A DNA stretch of 64,000 nt from Xanthomonas sacchari (lineage in GTDB: Bacteria; Pseudomonadota; Gammaproteobacteria; Xanthomonadales; Xanthomonadaceae), in NCBI RefSeq assembly GCF_040529065.1, contig NZ_CP132343.1, positions 248,001 to 312,000 on the forward strand. The letters run 5' to 3'. The translations under genes were made by a program, and so were the position numbers. The notes below the pieces were generated by a model. That model was given only the letters and a program-made list of their open reading frames with translations, was not told the origin of the DNA and made no database searches. Below, in pieces: positions 36,355-46,015 of this stretch. The number at the start of each line of letters is the position of its first letter. Positions within the stretch are counted from its first letter, which is position 1.

Positions 36355-36569
36355 GGTTCCCTCTGCATTGAACGGGGCGCCGCATGCGGCGGCGCGTCAA
36401 CGCGCAGTGTGCCGCATCCGGCGTTAAGCGCACACGCGCCCGGCCTTAGACGATGGTCGTAACTCAGCGGACGTTCGACTAATGGCCAATAGGCGCGCCC
36501 GCTGCGCTCGCGCACGCTGGGCTACGGCCGTGCGCATGCGTGCGGCCATCCATTATTCGGGAGGGAGTA
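36355..36569. promoter_or_regulatory. Divergent promoter region between acs and the porin-actP operon
   Basis: A 215-nt region from which acs is read leftward and the DcaP-type porin gene rightward. It is the expected place for binding of the CrbR-type regulator. No consensus promoter or operator could be fixed by eye. GAGGGAG before 36570 and GAGGGA before 36354 are the ribosome sites. Confidence 0.5.
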
Positions 36570-37982
36570 ATGAGCAACCGCATCGCATCCTTGGCGCGTC
36601 GCCCGTTGGCGGCGGCGCTGTTGGTGGCCCTGGTCGCGCCCGGCGCGGCCTTCGCCCAAGGCAAACCGTCGGCGCGCGAACAGGCGCTGGAGACCCGCGT
36701 GGCCGAGTTGGAGCGGCAGGTGCAGCAACTGCTGTCCGCGCAGCAACAGCAGCAGGGGCAGATCGCGCAGACCCAGACCGAGGTCGCCGCGGTCCGCTCG
36801 ACACAGGCCGCGTTGCCGCCGCCACCCCCGGCACCGCCGGCCGGCAAGGCGCCGATCCAGGTGACCACCATCACCCCGGGGGCGACACCCGGCACCACCT
36901 TCAAGGTCGGCGGGTTCATCAAGGCCGACTTCCTGGCCACCCGCACCGGCGACGGCCAGCTCGCCGACGATGCCACCGGCCGCGCGCTGTACCTGCCCGG
37001 GCAGACCCCGGTGGGCGGGGCCAAGTCCGGCACCGACTACAACGCGCATGCCAAGTTCTCGCGGATCAACTTCGGCGTGGACAGCGTCACCGAAGGCGGC
37101 AACAAGGCCGGTGCGCTGGTGGAACTGGATTTCTTCGGCAATTCACTGGGCACCCAGACCGCCACCAACACCTACGGCGCGACCCTGCGCCACGCCTACA
37201 TGTACTGGAACCACTGGCTGGCCGGCCAGACCTGGTCCAACTTCATGGATCCGGCGGCGCTGCCGGAAGCGGCCGACTTCATCGGCCCCACCGACGGTGT
37301 GGTGTTCGTGCGCCAGGCGCAGCTGCGCTACACCAACGGCGGCTTCAGCATCGCCCTGGAGAACCCCGAAACCACCCTGTACACGCGCAGCGTGGCCGGC
37401 GTGGTCAGCACCGCCAGTTCCGACCGCGGCGCGCTGCCGGACCTGACCGTGCGCTACGGCTGGAAGGGCGACTGGGGCAGCTTCGGCGTGGCCGGCGTGG
37501 TCGGCCAGCAGAAGGTCGACAACCGCGCCACCGGCGCCGACGCCAGCAAGGCGTCCGGCGGTCTGACCCTGGGCGGCAAGTGGGTGGCCAGCGACAGCGA
37601 CAGCCTGTTCTACCAGCTCACCGGCGGCGAGGGCATCGGCCGCTACATCGGCCTGGGCATCACCCAGAACGCGGTGTACGACGCGGCCGACCGCGACCTC
37701 GACACGGTCGGGGTGGTTGCCGGCTACGTCGGCTGGCGCCACGCGTTCTCGCCCAAGCTGCGCACCAACCTGATCTACGCGCGCAGCGACTACGACAACG
37801 ACACCGCGCTCACCGGCCTGGCCGTGACCAAGAGCGTGCAGAGCATCCGCGGCAACGTCTTCTACTCGCCGCTGCCCAAGGTCGATATCGGCGCCGAGCT
37901 GATGTACGGCAAGCGCGAGATCGAAAGCGGCGCCACGGGCGACATCACCCGCCTGCAGTTCACCACCAAGTACAGCTTCTGA
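36570..37982 (+). CDS. DcaP-family trimeric outer-membrane porin
   Basis: A 470-aa porin with a signal peptide ending GAAFAQG. A periplasmic coiled coil follows (about 30-75: [20 protein letters not shown], then a Gln-rich stretch), then a Pro-rich linker PPPPPAPP and a 16-strand-type barrel ending [12 protein letters not shown] with terminal Phe. DcaP proteins form trimers and pass small dicarboxylates and other organic acids. Here the gene lies directly upstream of DUF485 and actP and divergent from acs, so it may admit acetate or similar acids. The ATG at 36570 is preceded by GGGAGGGAG. Confidence 0.88.
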   Translation: MSNRIASLARRPLAAALLVALVAPGAAFAQGKPSAREQALETRVAELERQVQQLLSAQQQQQGQIAQTQTEVAAVRSTQAALPPPPPAPPAGKAPIQVTTITPGATPGTTFKVGGFIKADFLATRTGDGQLADDATGRALYLPGQTPVGGAKSGTDYNAHAKFSRINFGVDSVTEGGNKAGALVELDFFGNSLGTQTATNTYGATLRHAYMYWNHWLAGQTWSNFMDPAALPEAADFIGPTDGVVFVRQAQLRYTNGGFSIALENPETTLYTRSVAGVVSTASSDRGALPDLTVRYGWKGDWGSFGVAGVVGQQKVDNRATGADASKASGGLTLGGKWVASDSDSLFYQLTGGEGIGRYIGLGITQNAVYDAADRDLDTVGVVAGYVGWRHAFSPKLRTNLIYARSDYDNDTALTGLAVTKSVQSIRGNVFYSPLPKVDIGAELMYGKREIESGATGDITRLQFTTKYSF

Positions 37983-38014
37983 TCCGCGCCGCGGCCACTT
38001 ACCGGAGCCATCTC

Positions 38015-38332
38015 ATGAGCCTCTCCAACGACGCGCTGATCGCCAAGATCGACGCCAATCCGAAGTACCACGCGCTCAAGCGCCAGCGCAACGCGCTGGG
38101 CTGGACGCTGACCGTCCTGATGTTGCTGGCCTACTTCGGCTTCATCGGTCTGATCGCCTTCGACAAGGCCTTCCTGGCCCAGCCGATGGGCAGCGGCGTC
38201 ACCACCATTGGCATCCCGATCGCGATCGGGGTGATGGTCTTCACCATCGCCATCACCGCGATCTACGTGCGCCGCGCCAACACCGTGTACGACCAGCTGA
38301 CCGCCGCCATCCTCGAGGACGCCCGCCAATGA
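38015..38332 (+). CDS. yjcH: DUF485 membrane protein (YjcH type)
   Basis: A 105-aa protein with two transmembrane helices (about 28-50, [22 protein letters not shown], and about 63-88, [23 protein letters not shown]) and the family pattern [16 protein letters not shown]. It is almost always encoded just before ActP and probably helps that symporter fold or work. The ATG at 38015 follows CCGGAG. Its stop overlaps the actP ATG by 4 nt. Confidence 0.92.
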   Translation: MSLSNDALIAKIDANPKYHALKRQRNALGWTLTVLMLLAYFGFIGLIAFDKAFLAQPMGSGVTTIGIPIAIGVMVFTIAITAIYVRRANTVYDQLTAAILEDARQ

Positions 38333-40062
38333 GCAAGCACCTGCGCTTCCTTCTGCTGCTGCTGCTGGCCGCGTTGCTGCCGGCCGGCGCGGCCCTGGCC
38401 GCCGGCGGCGACGTCGGCCAGACCGACAAGCAGCCGACCAACTGGGTGGCGATCTCCATGTTCGCCTTCTTCGTCGCCGGCACCTTGTGGATCACCAAGT
38501 GGGCGGCGAAGAAGACCCGCTCGGCGTCGGATTTCTACACCGCCGGTGGCGGCATCACCGGCTTCCAGAACGGCCTGGCGATCGCCGGTGACTACATGTC
38601 GGCGGCCTCGTTCCTGGGCATCACCGCGGCGGTGATGACCAATGGCTACGACGGCCTGATCTACGCGATCGGCTTCCTGGTCGGCTGGCCGATCCTGACC
38701 TTCCTGATGGCCGAGCGCCTGCGCAACCTCGGCAAGTACACCTTCGCCGACGTGGCCGGCTACCGCTTCGCGCCGACCGCGATCCGCACCTTCGCCGCCT
38801 CCGGCACGCTGGTGGTGGTGCTGTTCTACCTGATCGCGCAGATGGTCGGCGCCGGTGCGCTGATCAAGCTGCTGTTCGGCCTGGACTACTGGGTGGCGGT
38901 GAGCCTGGTCGGCGTGCTGATGATGGTCTACGTGCTGTTCGGCGGCATGACCGCCACCACCTGGGTGCAGATCATCAAGGCGGTGCTGCTGCTGACCGGC
39001 GTGACCTTCATGGCCGTGGCGATCATGTGGCACTTCAACTTCAGCTTCGAGGCGCTGTTCGCCGAGGGCGTGCGGGTGAAGACCGCGGTGGCGGCCAACG
39101 GCGGCGCCTCACCGGAAGAGGCGGCCACTGCCGGCCTGTCGATCATGGGCCCGGGCGGCTTCGTCAAGGATCCGATCTCGGCGATCTCCTTCGGCATGGC
39201 GCTGATGTTCGGCACCGCCGGTCTGCCGCACATCCTGATGCGCTTCTTCACCGTTCCCGACGCCAAGCAGGCGCGCAAGTCGGTGCTGTGGGCCACCACC
39301 TGGATCGGCTACTTCTACATCCTGATCTTCATCATCGGCTTCGGCGCCATCGCCCTGGTGCTGACCAACCCGCAGTTCGCCGACGTCGCCACCGGCACCA
39401 TCCACGGCGGCAAGGGCGCGGCCAACATGGCGGCGGTGCTGGTCGGCAATGCGGTGGGCGGCAACGTGTTCATGGGCTTCATCTCCGCGGTGGCCTTCGC
39501 CACCATCCTGGCGGTGGTCGCCGGCCTGACCCTGTCCGGCGCCTCGGCGGTGTCCCACGACCTGTATGCCACGGTGATCAAGAAGGGCAATCCGGCCCCG
39601 GGCTCGGAACTGAAGGTGTCGCGCGTCACCACCATCGCGCTGGGCGTGATCGCGGTGCTGCTGGGCATCGTGTTCGAGAAGCAGAACGTGGCCTTCATGG
39701 TGTCGCTGGCCTTCGCCATCGCCGCCTCGGCCAACTTCCCGGTGTTGATCCTGTCGTTGCTGTGGAAGGACTGCACCACCCGCGGCGCGGTGATCGGCGG
39801 CTTCCTGGGCCTGATCTCCTCGCTGGTGCTGACCGTGCTGTCGCCGTCGGTGTGGGTGGACACGCTGGGCAACCCGACCGGCTCGGCGCCGTTCCCGTAC
39901 ACCTCGCCGGCGCTGTTCTCGGTGACCATCGGCTTCGTCGGCATCTGGCTGTTCTCGGTGCTGGACCGCAGCGCGCAGGCCGGCAAGGAACGCGCCGCGT
40001 TCAAGGCGCAGCAGATCCGCGCCGAGACCGGGCTGGGCGCCTCGCGCGGCTCGGGTCACTGA
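38329..40062 (+). CDS. actP: Cation/acetate symporter ActP
   Basis: A 577-aa SLC5-family sodium-coupled importer with a cleavable-type N-terminus ([20 protein letters not shown]) and 12-13 helices. Diagnostic stretches are [38 protein letters not shown]-like [13 protein letters not shown] in the variant [13 protein letters not shown], and [24 protein letters not shown]. It imports acetate and other short monocarboxylates in step with Acs. It is the third gene of the porin-yjcH-actP operon and starts inside the yjcH stop (ATGA). Confidence 0.95.
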   Translation: MSKHLRFLLLLLLAALLPAGAALAAGGDVGQTDKQPTNWVAISMFAFFVAGTLWITKWAAKKTRSASDFYTAGGGITGFQNGLAIAGDYMSAASFLGITAAVMTNGYDGLIYAIGFLVGWPILTFLMAERLRNLGKYTFADVAGYRFAPTAIRTFAASGTLVVVLFYLIAQMVGAGALIKLLFGLDYWVAVSLVGVLMMVYVLFGGMTATTWVQIIKAVLLLTGVTFMAVAIMWHFNFSFEALFAEGVRVKTAVAANGGASPEEAATAGLSIMGPGGFVKDPISAISFGMALMFGTAGLPHILMRFFTVPDAKQARKSVLWATTWIGYFYILIFIIGFGAIALVLTNPQFADVATGTIHGGKGAANMAAVLVGNAVGGNVFMGFISAVAFATILAVVAGLTLSGASAVSHDLYATVIKKGNPAPGSELKVSRVTTIALGVIAVLLGIVFEKQNVAFMVSLAFAIAASANFPVLILSLLWKDCTTRGAVIGGFLGLISSLVLTVLSPSVWVDTLGNPTGSAPFPYTSPALFSVTIGFVGIWLFSVLDRSAQAGKERAAFKAQQIRAETGLGASRGSGH

Positions 40063-40101
40063 GCACGCTCGCCTAGGCAGGACGCGGCCATCGCCGCACG
40101 C

Positions 40102-40125
40102 GACGCCGGCCCTTGTGCCGGCGTC
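40102..40125 (+). terminator. Hairpin after actP
   Basis: GACGCCGGC and GCCGGCGTC form a 9-bp perfect stem around a 6-nt loop. The T content downstream is low, so this is a weak intrinsic terminator at best. Confidence 0.5.
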
Positions 40126-40181
40126 GTCGTGTCTGCGGGCAGCGGCTACCATGGCGGGCCCTTGCCGCCCCGGTCGCCCGC

Positions 40182-40871
40182 ATGCGCTATCGCTGGATCC
40201 TGTTCGACGCCGACGACACCTTGTTCCATTTCGACGCCTTCGCCGGCCTGCAGCGCATGTTCGCCGGCTACGGCGTGCAGTTCGGCGAAGCGGAGTACGC
40301 CGATTACACCGCGTGCAACCGGCCGCTGTGGGTGCAGTACCAGAACGGCGCGATCACCGCCTTGCAATTGCAGCAGCGCCGCTTCGCCGACTGGGCGCAG
40401 CGCCTGCAGACCGCGCCGGAGACCTTGAACACGGCGTTCCTGGCGGCGATGGCGGAGCTGTGTGCGCCGCTGGACGGAGCAGTGGACCTGCTCGACGCGC
40501 TGCGTGGGCGCGCGCGCCTGGGCCTGGTCACCAACGGCTTCGGTGCGCTGCAGACCGCGCGCCTGCAACGCACCGGCCTGCACGACCGCTTCGAGGTCAT
40601 CGCCATTTCCGAGGTCGTGGGCGTGGCCAAGCCGCACACGGGGATCTTCGCGCACGCGCTGGCGCAACTGGGCGATCCGCCGCCGGCGCAGGTGCTGATG
40701 GTCGGCGACAACCCGCAGGCCGACATCGCCGGCGGCCTGGCCGCCGGGCTGCACACCTGCTGGTTCAATGCGCACGGCGCCGCCGCGCCGGAGGGCATCG
40801 TGCCGCACCACGAGGTCGCCTCGCTGGCGCAGTTGCAGGCGTGGTTGCTGGAGGAGCCGGCGGCGCTGTAG
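40182..40871 (+). CDS. HAD-family nucleotidase (YjjG type)
   Basis: A 229-aa haloacid-dehalogenase phosphatase. Motif I is FDADDTLFHFDAF, motif II is VTNG, motif III is the Lys in VGVAKPHTGIFAHAL, and motif IV is VGDNPQADIAGG. The helical cap between motifs I and II matches the YjjG/YfnB pyrimidine 5'-nucleotidase group, which clears non-canonical nucleotides. The ATG at 40182 gives the normal N-terminus MRYRWILFDADDTL. Upstream codons overlap the actP hairpin. It is transcribed alone. Confidence 0.9.
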   Translation: MRYRWILFDADDTLFHFDAFAGLQRMFAGYGVQFGEAEYADYTACNRPLWVQYQNGAITALQLQQRRFADWAQRLQTAPETLNTAFLAAMAELCAPLDGAVDLLDALRGRARLGLVTNGFGALQTARLQRTGLHDRFEVIAISEVVGVAKPHTGIFAHALAQLGDPPPAQVLMVGDNPQADIAGGLAAGLHTCWFNAHGAAAPEGIVPHHEVASLAQLQAWLLEEPAAL

Positions 40872-40901
40872 CACATCTGCTCGCGTGCCTGGCGCCATCG
40901 G

Positions 40902-40990
40902 GTCGGGACTGAAGTCCCTCCCACAGGGGGGAAAGTCCAGTTCGCGGCCAATGTTGGGGTGCCCCTTGTGGGAGCGACTTCAGTCCCGAC
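40902..40990. repeat. Inverted pair of class B-type REP palindromes
   Basis: One copy (40902-40925, GGGACTGAAGTCCC core) faces a second in opposite orientation (40967-40990, GCGACTTCAGTCCC core, one stem mismatch). Paired inverted REPs are typical of BIME units. The pair fills most of the gap before the aldehyde dehydrogenase gene. Confidence 0.8.
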
Positions 40991-41084
40991 GCGACCCACT
41001 GTGAGACCGAGGGGGCATGGCCGCGCGCTGCCGACTCGCGGCCTGCGCGCACGGCAGCCGCGACCGCCATCGTATAGTGCGTCC

Positions 41085-42521
41085 ATGCCGACCTCCGCCG
41101 CCGACGCCGCTCCCGCCGACACGCCGCTGGCCGCCCTGCCCGTCACCCTGCAGCGCCTGCGCGCGGCCTGGCAGGCGGCCAAGCCGGAGCGGGCGCAGCG
41201 CCGCGAGGACCTGTTGCGCTTGCGCGCGGCGCTGAAGCGGCGGCTGCCGGAGATGGCCGATGCCATCGCCGCCGATTTCGGCCACCGCTCGCGCCACGAA
41301 TCGCTGATCGCCGACGGCATGACCGTGCTCGGCGAGATCGATCACCTGCTGCGTCATCTGAAACGCTGGATGCGCCCGCAGCGGGTCGGCGCCGGCTGGC
41401 GGCTGTGGCCGGCGCGCGCGGAAGTGCGGCCGGTGCCGGTCGGCGTGGTCGGGGTGATCGCACCCTGGAACTACCCGGTCAATCTGGCGCTGATCCCGCT
41501 GGCCACCGCCATCGCCGCTGGCAACCATGTCTACCTGAAACCCTCCGAGCACACCCCGCGCAGCGCGCAGTTCCTGCAGTCGCTGCTGGCCGAGGTGTTC
41601 CCGCCGCAGCGGGTGGCGGTGGCGCTGGGTGGGGCCGAGGTGGCGTCGGCGTTCGCCGCGTTGCCGCTGGACCACCTGGTGTTCACCGGCTCCACCGCGG
41701 TCGGGCGCAAGGTGATGGCGGCCGCCGCGCCCAACCTGACCCCACTGACCCTGGAGCTGGGCGGCAAGTCGCCGGCCATCGTCTGCGCCGACTACCCGCT
41801 GGAGCAGGCCGCCGCGCGCCTGGCCACCGGCAAGTGGTTCAACGCCGGGCAGACCTGCATCGCCCCGGACTACGTACTGATCGACGCCGGCCGCGAGGCG
41901 GCGCTGGTGCAGGCGCTGCGCGCGCAGGTGCTGGCGCGCTATGGCGATTTCGCCAGCGCCGAGGACTACACCCGCATCGTCAACGCCGGCCAGTACCGGC
42001 GCCTGCGCGGCTACCTGGACGATGCGCGTGCGCGCGGCCTGGAAGTGATCGAGCTGGCCACGGTGGAGCGCGAACGCGCCGAGCGCGAGCGGCTGATCGT
42101 GCCGACCGTGGTGCTGCAGCCGGGCGACGACGCGCTGCTCATGCAGGAGGAGATCTTCGGCCCGATCCTGCCGCTGCGCAGCTACCGCTCGCTGGATGCG
42201 GCCATCGCCGAGATCAACGGCCGCGACCGGCCGCTGGCGCTGTATCCCTTCAGCCACGACCGCGCCCGGATCGAGGCGATCCTGCACGCCACCATCGCCG
42301 GCGGCGTCACCGTCAACGACAGCCTGCTGCATTTCGCCGCCAACGCACTGCCGTTCGGCGGCATCGGCCCCAGCGGCATGGGCGCCTACCACGGCCGCGC
42401 CGGCTTCGATGCCTTCAGCAAGGCGCTGCCGATCCTGTGGCAGGCGCGCCGCGCCGGCAGCGATCTGCTCAAGCCGCCGTACGCGCGGATCGCGCGCATG
42501 CTTTCGTTCCTGTTGCGCTGA
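41085..42521 (+). CDS. Aldehyde dehydrogenase (coniferyl-aldehyde type)
   Basis: A 478-aa NAD(P)-dependent enzyme of the class-3/CALDH group. Seen are VGVIAPWNYPVNLALIPLATAIAAGN (cofactor site), FTGSTAVGRKVM, the general base Glu224 in LELGGKSPAIV, and the nucleophile Cys258 in NAGQTCIAPDYV. The short C-terminus without an oligomer extension fits this group. It oxidises aromatic or long-chain aldehydes to acids. The ATG at 41085 removes 42 upstream codons that come from the REP pair. It is transcribed alone. Confidence 0.92.
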   Translation: MPTSAADAAPADTPLAALPVTLQRLRAAWQAAKPERAQRREDLLRLRAALKRRLPEMADAIAADFGHRSRHESLIADGMTVLGEIDHLLRHLKRWMRPQRVGAGWRLWPARAEVRPVPVGVVGVIAPWNYPVNLALIPLATAIAAGNHVYLKPSEHTPRSAQFLQSLLAEVFPPQRVAVALGGAEVASAFAALPLDHLVFTGSTAVGRKVMAAAAPNLTPLTLELGGKSPAIVCADYPLEQAAARLATGKWFNAGQTCIAPDYVLIDAGREAALVQALRAQVLARYGDFASAEDYTRIVNAGQYRRLRGYLDDARARGLEVIELATVERERAERERLIVPTVVLQPGDDALLMQEEIFGPILPLRSYRSLDAAIAEINGRDRPLALYPFSHDRARIEAILHATIAGGVTVNDSLLHFAANALPFGGIGPSGMGAYHGRAGFDAFSKALPILWQARRAGSDLLKPPYARIARMLSFLLR

Positions 42522-43013
42522 GCGGTGGCAGCCGACGTCCAGGTACGGGTGCATGGCGTGGCGATAGGGCTTGCGTGTAGGAGCGGCTTCAGCCGCGACG
42601 GGGCATGACCGGTAAAGCGTCGCGGCTGAAGCCGCTCCTACAAGGGACAGCGTGTCTCGCCAAGGAAGCGATCACTGGAGGCGATCCTCCGCCGCGATGA
42701 GACAAGTCCCCAGATGCAGCGCCAGCGGCGCGCACCGGCTGGTTCGAAGCGCCGGTCCCTGGGTACGACCAGGCCGGCACGGCCCCAAATCGTGGCGCAG
42801 TCCACAGTCCTTTCCTGGGTCGCACCCCGGAAATAAATAATTCACAGTAAGTTATTAGCTTCTCGCCCCGATGCCGCCGCCGATCACGGCGGCTCAGGCT
42901 CCTGCGCGAGACGTCCGCGTGGAGCGCAGCAAACGAGATGCCGCCATGCGTCGACCTGACCGGCGCTCGTCCCCCGTGTCTCCCCCCTTTCCTTCAGAAC
43001 CGGACGCAGCCCA
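42522..43013. other. Gap with REP pair, upstream of the glycerophosphodiesterase gene
   Basis: About 490 nt. The left part holds the REP pair (42577-42641). An AT-rich stretch (42828-42860, GAAATAAATAATTCACAGTAAG) stands out against the GC-rich surroundings and is a likely promoter area for the 43014 gene. No gene seen. Confidence 0.5.
42577..42641. repeat. Inverted pair of class A REP palindromes (BIME-like)
   Basis: GTAGGAGCGGCTTCAGCCGC (42577-42596) is followed after a 19-nt spacer by its exact reverse complement ending at 42641. The same arrangement occurs at 55932-55997 with a different spacer. Confidence 0.88.
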
Positions 43014-44117
43014 ATGAAGATCGCATTCGTTCCCTCGCCCCTGGCGCGCGCCTGCCGCGTGCTCGCCGCCCTGACGGTGCTGGCCGTCGTGCCGCAGCTG
43101 GCCATGGCCAACTGCAACGACACCGTCGGCACCAAGATGAGCAACATCCTGTTCGGCGACAGCAGCGGCGACACCGTCGTGCTGGCCCACCGCGGCCTGT
43201 GGGGCAAGTACGGCAATTTCCCCGACATGCCGGAAAACTCACGCGGTTCGCTGCAGCTCGCCAACGACCAGTGCATGGACGGCGTGGAACTGGACATCAA
43301 GATGACCAGCGACGGCGTGCCGGTGGTGCTGCACGACTGGAACCTCGGCCGCACCACCAACGTGTGGACCAGCCGTGCCGGCGAAACCAAGTACGACCCG
43401 ATGAGCAACCAGGGCTACAACCCGTCGATCACCGTGACCCCGTGGTCGGTGGTCAGCGGCCTGTTCCTGCTGACCCCCGACCGCCGCACCACCACCGGCT
43501 ACCATGTGCCGCGCGTGGATGAGCTGTTCTCCTACTTCAAGGCGCATGCCCTGAAGACGCCAATCGTGTTCGACATCAAGGACGCGGCCTCGGTGCGTGC
43601 CGTGTCGCGCGCTGCCGATGATGCGTTCTCGGTAGGTGCGTCCAACTTCGTCGCCGCCAAGGTCAATGCCACCCTGTATCCGAGCCGTTCGGCGTTCCGC
43701 GCCGACACCACCAGCATGGTCGGCATTCCGGTGTTCACCACCAACATGCTGACCAAGATCAATGTCGACAACGCCATATCGGCCTGGAGCGATACCAAGG
43801 AGGCGATGGAGATCAACGTCAAGCAGCTCGGTGGCCTGCTGCAGGGCCAGGCCGACCGCGTGCGCGAGCGCGGCGTGCGCGTGGGCGTGTTCCAGGCGAT
43901 TCCGGACAGCCCGCTGGCCGGGAAGTTCTACCAGAACAGCGGCGCCTGCTGCTATCAGCTGTCGGACCTGTACTTCTCCTACTCCGGCGGCCGCGACACC
44001 GCCGACAACCGTGGCGATCTCAACTTCATCGTCAACCAGGAGGCGTTCAGCCTGATCACCACTGACGACCCGAAGGCGGCGATCGCGTACCTGAAGGCGC
44101 GCAGCAAGCACGACTGA
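43014..44117 (+). CDS. Secreted glycerophosphodiester phosphodiesterase family protein
   Basis: A 367-aa protein with a signal peptide ending QLAMANC. It has the GDPD TIM-barrel signature: VVLAHRGLWGKYGNFPDMPENSRGSL (catalytic His-Arg and Glu-Asn), then GVELDIKMTSDGVPVVLHDWNLGRTT with the metal-binding Glu/Asp and the second His. It cleaves glycerophosphodiesters or related lipid head groups in the periplasm or outside the cell. The C-terminal part is longer than in the simplest GlpQ-type enzymes and contains SGACCYQLSDLYFS. It is transcribed alone and ends in a strong hairpin. Confidence 0.88.
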   Translation: MKIAFVPSPLARACRVLAALTVLAVVPQLAMANCNDTVGTKMSNILFGDSSGDTVVLAHRGLWGKYGNFPDMPENSRGSLQLANDQCMDGVELDIKMTSDGVPVVLHDWNLGRTTNVWTSRAGETKYDPMSNQGYNPSITVTPWSVVSGLFLLTPDRRTTTGYHVPRVDELFSYFKAHALKTPIVFDIKDAASVRAVSRAADDAFSVGASNFVAAKVNATLYPSRSAFRADTTSMVGIPVFTTNMLTKINVDNAISAWSDTKEAMEINVKQLGGLLQGQADRVRERGVRVGVFQAIPDSPLAGKFYQNSGACCYQLSDLYFSYSGGRDTADNRGDLNFIVNQEAFSLITTDDPKAAIAYLKARSKHD

Positions 44118-44132
44118 GTCCTTGCACGTCCT

Positions 44133-44158
44133 GGCGGCCGACCCCGCGGTCGGCCGCC
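44133..44158 (+). terminator. Hairpin after the glycerophosphodiesterase gene
   Basis: GGCGGCCGAC and GTCGGCCGCC pair over 10 bp with a 6-nt loop. No T-run follows. Confidence 0.5.
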
Positions 44159-44212
44159 GTGTCGCGGCCGCGGCGCTCCGGCGCCGCGCGCCGCCCTCTC
44201 CTGGAGAAGCGC

Positions 44213-45097
44213 ATGTCCCTTTCCCTTGCCAAGTCCACCGTCGCCCTGTCCATCGCGCTGGCCGCCTGCACGCTGGGCGCCGTCGTCGCGTCCGCCGCGC
44301 CGACCGCCGAGTCCGCCGCCGCCGATCCGGTGGTGTTGCGGGTCGGCGCGCAGCAGTTCACCGCCAGCGAGTACCGCGCGCTGGCCAGCGACGGCACGCG
44401 TGGCGATGCCGGCATCGACGACGACTCCGTGGTGCGCCGCTTCGCCGACCGCGCCATCCTGCTCGACCAGGCACGGCAACAGCATCTGCAGGACGATCCG
44501 GTGGTGGCCGCCCGCCTGCGCCGTGCCGCCGACGCGATCCTGGCCGACGCCGCGCAGGCGCGCCTGCTGAGCGGCGCGCAGATCGACGAGCGCATGCTGC
44601 GCCAGCAGTTCGCCGCGCATCCGGACGACTACACCGAATACCACCTGCGCCATCTGTTCGTGGCCCTGAATCCGCAGGGCGGACCGCGCGCCGGGCATCG
44701 CTTGACCGAGGCACAGGCCCTGCAGCGTGCCGAAGCGCTCAAGCGCCAGCTCGACGGCGGCGCCGATTTCGCCACCCTGGCCATGCGCGAATCCGACGAC
44801 ACCGCTACCGCCGGCGAGGGCGGGCAGTTGTCGCCAACCTTCGGCCGCTACCTGGCCGATGCCTTCGTCGCGCCGATCCGCCAGCTCGCGGTGGACCACG
44901 TGTCCGCGCCGGTGCGCGGCCCCGACGGCTACCACCTGATCCGTCTCGATACGAAGACCGACGCGCGCTTCGACGCGGTGCGCGGGCAGATCGACCTGCA
45001 ACTGCGCGAGCAGGCCGCGGCCGACGCCATGCAGCGGCTGCGCCAGGCGCAACCGATGGCGTTCGACCGCGCCGCCTACGCCGCCGCCGCGCGCTGA
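44213..45097 (+). CDS. Periplasmic parvulin-type peptidyl-prolyl isomerase
   Basis: A 294-aa protein with an N-terminal export signal (ALSIALAACTLGAVVASA; a Cys inside could allow lipidation). A SurA-like N-terminal helical region follows (VVRRFADRAILLDQARQQ). The parvulin domain is at about 140-260: YTEYHLRHLFVALN, GADFATLAMRESDDTATAGEGGQLSPTFGRYLADAFV, VDHVSAPVRGPDGYHLIRLD. It catalyses proline isomerisation during folding of exported proteins. The ATG at 44213 follows CTGGAG. The next gene starts 9 nt after its stop. Confidence 0.88.
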   Translation: MSLSLAKSTVALSIALAACTLGAVVASAAPTAESAAADPVVLRVGAQQFTASEYRALASDGTRGDAGIDDDSVVRRFADRAILLDQARQQHLQDDPVVAARLRRAADAILADAAQARLLSGAQIDERMLRQQFAAHPDDYTEYHLRHLFVALNPQGGPRAGHRLTEAQALQRAEALKRQLDGGADFATLAMRESDDTATAGEGGQLSPTFGRYLADAFVAPIRQLAVDHVSAPVRGPDGYHLIRLDTKTDARFDAVRGQIDLQLREQAAADAMQRLRQAQPMAFDRAAYAAAAR

Positions 45098-45105
45098 GGC
45101 GGGCG

Positions 45106-45936
45106 GTGCGGCGGCGTGCTGCGCTGACGGTGTGGTTGGGGGGCGCTGCCGCGGTGGCGGCAGCGCTGGCGTTCCTGTGCTGGCCGGCTGCAGCGCCGAC
45201 GACCGCGCTCGCGCAGGCAACACGGTTCTCGCCAGCACGGTCGCTACCGGATGCGACGGCTGCGCCTGTCGTCGCTGTCGCCGCGGATTCCCTCGCCACG
45301 GTGCCGGCAGGCGCCAACGAGGCGCAACGGCTGTCCGCTACCGCGTTGCTGGCGCTGGACTGCCGGCAGCGCGCGCAGGCGCCAGCGCCCAGCGCGGTGC
45401 TGCCGCCGGGCGTGGACGAGGACAGCAGGAAGGAGGCGACGGCCCGTCGTTTGGCCGAACAGCGCCGTCTCGCGGCGTGTCGCGGCGTCGCCCGGCTTGA
45501 TGCCGCTCAGGTCGAGGCGATGCTGCGCAGCGCGGCCGCTGGCGGCGATGCCGACGCGCAGCGCCAACTGCTGGCGCAACGCGTGACGCAACTGCTTGCG
45601 CGCGCCGGCAGCGTCGGTGCGGACGGGCAACCCGTGCCACTGTCGGCCGCCGACGAGCGCGACGCCGAGGACGTGGTGACGCAACTGGAAGACCGCGCCC
45701 TGCACGGCGACCGCGGATCGATCGACGCGTTGGCGCAACTGCTGCGCGCGGTGGCCGATCCGCCGTATGCCGCGGCCTGGCAGCTGGCCGCGCGGCAGGC
45801 GCCGGAGCGGCCATTCCCGCCGCCCGAGCAGGTGGTCGGTGCCGACGAACTGCTCGATGGCCTGAACGAGGCGCAGCGGCAGCAGGCGCTGGGTCTGGCG
45901 CCGGCGCTGTTCGCGCAGTGCTGCGCGCGGCACTGA
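45106..45936 (+). CDS. Hypothetical membrane-anchored or exported protein
   Basis: A 276-aa protein of unknown function. One N-terminal hydrophobic helix (about 8-26, TVWLGGAAAVAAALAFLCW) is followed by an Ala/Pro-rich linker and an alpha-helical region with paired segments (LDAAQVEAMLRSAAAGGDADAQRQLLAQRV and RALHGDRGSIDALAQLL) that look Sel1/TPR-like. Three cysteines occur late (DCRQR, ACRG, QCCARH). The GTG at 45106 is the first in-frame start after the isomerase stop and has GAGG just upstream. It is probably cotranscribed with the isomerase. Confidence 0.65.
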   Translation: MRRRAALTVWLGGAAAVAAALAFLCWPAAAPTTALAQATRFSPARSLPDATAAPVVAVAADSLATVPAGANEAQRLSATALLALDCRQRAQAPAPSAVLPPGVDEDSRKEATARRLAEQRRLAACRGVARLDAAQVEAMLRSAAAGGDADAQRQLLAQRVTQLLARAGSVGADGQPVPLSAADERDAEDVVTQLEDRALHGDRGSIDALAQLLRAVADPPYAAAWQLAARQAPERPFPPPEQVVGADELLDGLNEAQRQQALGLAPALFAQCCARH

Positions 45937-46015
45937 ATGGGCCGCGGCCGGCGGGTTTGGCCGCTGCCGCGGCTGCGGTCAGAATAGCGGCCGGCTTCCC
46001 CGTCCCGGATTTCCC